From the NCBI GenBank assembly GCA_004151065.3, contig NWUY0300105552.1:2817-24372 (forward strand): a DNA stretch of 21,556 nt, read 5' to 3'. The position numbers were made by a program, and so were the translations under genes. Source of the stretch: Larix sibirica. Its lineage: Eukaryota; Streptophyta; Pinopsida; Pinales; Pinaceae. The number at the start of each line of letters is the position of its first letter. Positions within the stretch are counted from its first letter, which is position 1. This document shows, one piece after another, positions 18,245-21,556 of this stretch. Below the pieces are notes generated by a model. That model did no database searches. It was not told the DNA's origin and saw nothing but the letters and a program-made list of their open reading frames with translations.

Positions 18245-20270
18245 ATGAATAGACGATCCAATACTATAGGTAAAGGTAGACCACCATACACTAATAAAAA
18301 TGCAGGTAGATGGGGGAACATAAGGACCGGGGGTGAAAAAGATACATTCATGACATCATTGAGAAGGATGAATCAGAATCTGCATCACGTCACGCCACAG
18401 TTCCTCAAACGGGTCCTAGTCACCAACACTCCACACAACAAGGATCGACTGCTGCTATAAAAGGTGACTTGCATGATGTACTATAACAACAAAGTGATAC
18501 AATGGAGCAGAGTCCACAGATGGGGTCAACCTCTCCAGTTATAATAACAGGACTTGAGCCCCATTCACCACCAATAGATCCAACCCCTCACATATCACTT
18601 GAATGGAATGGGGGGACAAAAGGGGTTGTTACTGAACATCAAAATTTAATAGTTCCTAAACATTAAAATTTAGTAGTTCCTGAACTTGCCCCTCTGGATC
18701 AAGGGAGTGTTGTCAAAACCTTTGCATCAAAGACAGAGGAACCTCTTCTGTTTGAATGGTTTCCTGCTGATTTTGGGATGCCTGAGGGATATTGGAAATT
18801 GTGTGAAGACATAAATCCATGAACGATGGCTTATACTACATCTACCATCCAATTCCCCATTGCTGATACTCCATAGGTGGCACCAATGAAACCTATCTCA
18901 TTGAATACCCTCCCAAATTTTCAAGGGGTAACCATTGAGGATCCAAATGTCTTTCTGTTCGAGTTTGATGTGTTATGCAGAAGTTACGATTACATTACTG
19001 ATTTACAGAAACTCGAACTATTTTCCAACACTTTGAAGGGACCGGCCTTGAGATGGTTTATGGGATTGAGTGGTGGATCTATAACGACGTGGGATGAAAT
19101 GAAGAATTCCTTTCTCGATAAATATCAAGACTATTGCATATCATGAGACCTCAAAGATGAAATTTTCAAGATGACTCAAGGACAAGACTAGAATTTGGAA
19201 GACTACGTAGAGCATTTTCAATATAATCTACAAAGATCTCCACATTCTACATTAGAAAATGAAATATTTAAGACAATTATGATCCGAGGAATGTAGGATG
19301 AATGGCTTGACATATTGAATGCCATGGGAAAGGGAGACATTTATAAGGAAATCTATGAGACTATTTGTGACTAGTGTAGGACATGCTCTCAAGGGTCTTC
19401 TAGAAACAGGGTAGGAGTTAGAGAACTTCCTACTAGGGTGGTCAAGTCAGCCAATGATGGGGTGGCCCAAACAAAAATAGGAATCCTACTGGAAGACTTC
19501 AAAACATATATTATTGGAACCTTGTCTTCTCATCTTGATGTGTTTCAAACAAAACAAAGACAATTTGAAGAAGACAAAGCATTCGTTGTTTTCTTCCCAC
19601 GATGTAGACATAAGCACCCAGTGATGGAATGGCCACTAAAGGTTGTGGAATTATGTCCATTATGTGATAAGGACCACCCGACAAAGTCATGTCCTTCATT
19701 TCCAGGAATGAAAGAAGCATGCCGGAATGCTATCGAGGAAGTTGAACCTGCATATTTTATGGGACAAAAGAAGTCATGGAAAAATCAACCCCCAAGTATG
19801 AATCAAGATCCATTCTTTTTTAATACTTGGAAAAATCAATATGGGCCCTCAATTTTACAAGTTCATTATGCATATTAGCAATCACGATTTCATGCGTAGC
19901 CTTGGAAAAATCCACAATATTCCCAATTTCCTTCTCCCTCAATATCGTGGCCACGACAACCAGTTCAAATTTTAGCTTGGCCTCAAAACTAGTGAAACCC
20001 TCCCTTTCCTATGCACCAATACCCTAGGTTGAAACCTCAACCAACTCAATAATTACCATCCCCATTCCCTGCTCAACCTCAGCTTCAATTCCCAATGAAT
20101 ATCCCGTGAACACTCAAATGAACACCCCTACAATTCAGCCCTAACTACCTGTACAACCAAATCCCAACCTAAATAATAAGGCAGTTCAACAAATTTAAAT
20201 GCCTACCTTTCTAACCTATGCCATTGGTCCTTTGGGATATAATAACATTCACTTGAGGTTTGGGAGGATT
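18245..20270 (+). pseudogene. gag: gag polyprotein (capsid and zinc-knuckle nucleocapsid), broken
   Basis: The start is probably the ATG at 18245 (MNRRSNTIGKGRPPYTNKN). A frame change near 18340 leads into the main gag frame, which holds to about 20100. The capsid domain of the retrotransposon gag family is clear at 18900-19330: VFLFEFDVLCRSY, LKGPALRWFMGL, WDEMKNSFLDKYQDYC, LEDYVEHFQYNLQRS, then GDIYKEIYETIC. A zinc knuckle follows at 19654-19692 with spacing Cys-x2-Cys-x3-His-x4-Cys, preceded by CRHKHPVMEWPL, where the family has Cys before Pro-Leu and this copy has Trp. The C-terminal part is Pro/Gln-rich and ends near NNIHLRFGRI at about 20250, a motif common before the protease. Stops fall at Gln, Arg and Trp positions. 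A further frame change lies between 20105 and 20300. Gag would package the element RNA in cytoplasmic particles. This copy cannot make it. Confidence 0.88.
18637..18684 (+). repeat. In-frame 2 x 24 bp repeat in gag
   Basis: CATCAAAATTTAATAGTTCC (18637 on) is repeated as CATTAAAATTTAGTAGTTCC (18661 on). The encoded 8-residue unit reads HQNLIVPK in the first copy. In the second, the CAA has become TAA, a stop. Confidence 0.9.
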
Positions 20271-21556
20271 ATCAATCTAAAATTCACCAATAATTTCATA
20301 GGAAGAACCTTTATCTCCTAACAAAGAGCATCAACAAGAAGAGGACACTGATCTCGATCCCGTTGTAACTCTGCCAGTAACAACACTTGTTATTAATCCA
20401 AATCAATCTCAAGCTATTACTGATTCAAATCAATCTCACTATGTTACTAGCCCAAATCAATTTCAAGATGTTAGTAGTCCAAGCCAATCTTAGGCTGTTA
20501 CTCCCCCATATCCGAAGATGCTGGTGTTAACAAGGGTAGATCATCAATCTGAGTTCAACCTTTTGGTAGAACTCCATAATCTATATGTTAAAATACCTAT
20601 GTTATAGGAAATCCGATATGTACCAATTTATGCTAAGACTGTGAGGGAGTTGTGTCTTAAGAAGACTAGTAGGAAACCCAAGGATCCTCCAACCATTCAT
20701 GTTTTAGGAAAGTTATCTGATCTATTTTTAGGAAATACTACACCTATTAAGTATGAGGATCCTGGCAATAAAACTGTTATGGTTCAAATCCAAAGCAACA
20801 AATTCCCTAATACCTTAGTAGATCTCGGTGTAGCCATTAATATTATGACAACGGAAACTTGGGAAACGATGGACCTTGCAGAATTGAGACCAAATCCTAT
20901 CATTTTGGAGCTAGCAAATAGATCAACCATTAAACCAAAAGGGATAGTAAAGGATGCTAATATTTTAATAGAATCCTGGGAATACCCAGCTGATTTTATA
21001 ATAATGTAGACAAAATCTCGGCTATAAGGTCATCCCCTAATTTTGGGAAGACCATGGTTAGCTACATTCGATGCTTATATCAGTTGCAAAACAGGAAACA
21101 TGACTATTTCCCATGGAGACATTAAGAAAAATATGACTCTCTACCCTCCAACAAAGCCTAGTGAAACTTGTGAAGAGACCATATGGGCTGATTTTGAGAT
21201 TGAAAATGAAAACAACCAACCTATCCTAACCATTGGTAAAGCTATGACCTTTAAGAATGAAATAGAGGACGATGTCATCTCTAGTTTCATCAGCTACTCG
21301 CCCTATGTTTCCCACCCTGCATATCAATTACTATAAAATGCAATAAAACCCAACACAAAAGACAATATTGAACATGAACTTGAAGATGAAGAAGGAATCC
21401 CAACTACAGTGGTCCATAGGAGTATTCCTATTGAAATTGAGCCTGGAAAAACCTTAAATATAAATCCTAATTTGTCACCATTGCAAAAATACTGGCTATT
21501 ACTCCTCTGCTACTGGGTATGCTGCTTATTTCGACTGACTCAACTTCTGCTGGAGG
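20271..21556 (+). pseudogene. Protease region of the polyprotein, broken
   Basis: After a Glu/Asp-rich linker and a 27-bp repeat, the retroelement aspartic protease region is readable in the same frame as gag. YAKTVRELCLKK (about 20627-20662) is the conserved lead-in. The active-site motif is VDLGVAINIM at 20818-20847, with Asp-Leu-Gly and Val where most family members have Ala. The second conserved strand is ILGRPWLATFDAYI at 21037-21078, followed by NMTISHGD. Stops break it at 20608, 21007, 21019 and 21334. The protease would cut the Gag-Pol polyprotein into its parts. Beyond about 21480 the frame no longer makes sense, so a frame change probably lies just before the RT domain. Confidence 0.85.
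20401..20508 (+). repeat. 4 x 27 bp in-frame tandem repeat
   Basis: Four 27-base units (20401, 20428, 20455, 20482) encode variants of a nine-residue unit, NQSQAITDS in the first and NQSHYVTSP in the second. In the fourth unit the codon that is CAA in units one and three is TAG. The repeat lies in the variable linker between gag and protease. Confidence 0.9.

Larger units (their letters stand above)
16503..21556 (+). mobile_element. Ty3/gypsy LTR retrotransposon, 5' part (LTR, PBS, gag, protease)
   Basis: The order 5' LTR, primer binding site, gag, Pro/Gln-rich linker and aspartic protease is that of a plant Ty3/gypsy element. The tRNA-Asp-type primer site and the LTR of about 1.5 kb suggest the Athila/Tat side of the family, which is inference. 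RT, RNase H, integrase and the 3' LTR lie beyond the right edge. The last 60 bases before 21556 no longer follow the protease frame and may hold the start of the RT connection in a shifted frame. The element seems inserted in the G-patch ORF. If so, the base run CTCAT at 16498-16502 should reappear after the 3' LTR as the target-site duplication. Confidence 0.85.

Noticed and set aside
14610-20600. A genetic code with TAA/TAG read as Gln could explain the long interrupted frames
   Set aside because: TGA also interrupts the frames, at positions where Arg and Trp fit. CAA and CAG remain common, frameshifts occur in gag, and the LTR ends and primer site show the same C-to-T pattern in non-coding DNA. 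Deamination explains all of this.

Overview
This window looks like intergenic heterochromatin from a large, repeat-rich seed-plant nuclear genome. It is AT-rich, CpG-poor in most places, and filled with decayed retroelements. The Gag, protease, LINE reverse-transcriptase and RNase H remnants are all of plant type. A gymnosperm would fit, but nothing in the sequence fixes the species. I see no intact cellular gene, no tRNA or rRNA, and nothing bacterial.

Layout. 1-1.1 kb: unassigned DNA with a short plus-strand coding remnant. 1.18-4.86 kb: a broken, unrecognised minus-strand gene of roughly 1,200 codons, with a globular N-terminal part, a basic nuclear-localisation-like patch, a long coiled coil and a Pro/Gln-rich tail. 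5.19-5.84 kb: a segment that keeps its CpGs and has a second, weaker minus-strand coding trace. 5.84-9.29 kb: AT-rich DNA without genes but with several local duplications. 9.29-12.24 kb: a degenerate tandem array of about 50 units of about 56 bp, many carrying a short palindrome. 12.42-14.58 kb: two LINE ORF2 fragments in the wrong order (RNase H before RT). 14.61-16.50 kb: a long plus-strand ORF with a G-patch and two strong NLS-like clusters, interrupted by about 18 nonsense codons but no visible frameshift. 16.50-21.56 kb: the 5' part of a Ty3/gypsy LTR retrotransposon (LTR, tRNA-Asp-type primer binding site, gag, protease) that appears inserted in the preceding ORF and runs off the right edge.

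One theme links the coding remnants. They can be read over long distances, and most premature stops sit where CAA, CAG, CGA or TGG would fit. Two internal repeats in the retrotransposon show an intact CAR codon in one unit and a stop at the same place in another. The primer binding site differs from its expected sequence only by C-to-T or G-to-A changes. This is the signature of cytosine-methylation-driven decay of silenced elements. The least explained items are the minus-strand coiled-coil gene, the G-patch/NLS ORF and the palindromic 56-bp array.
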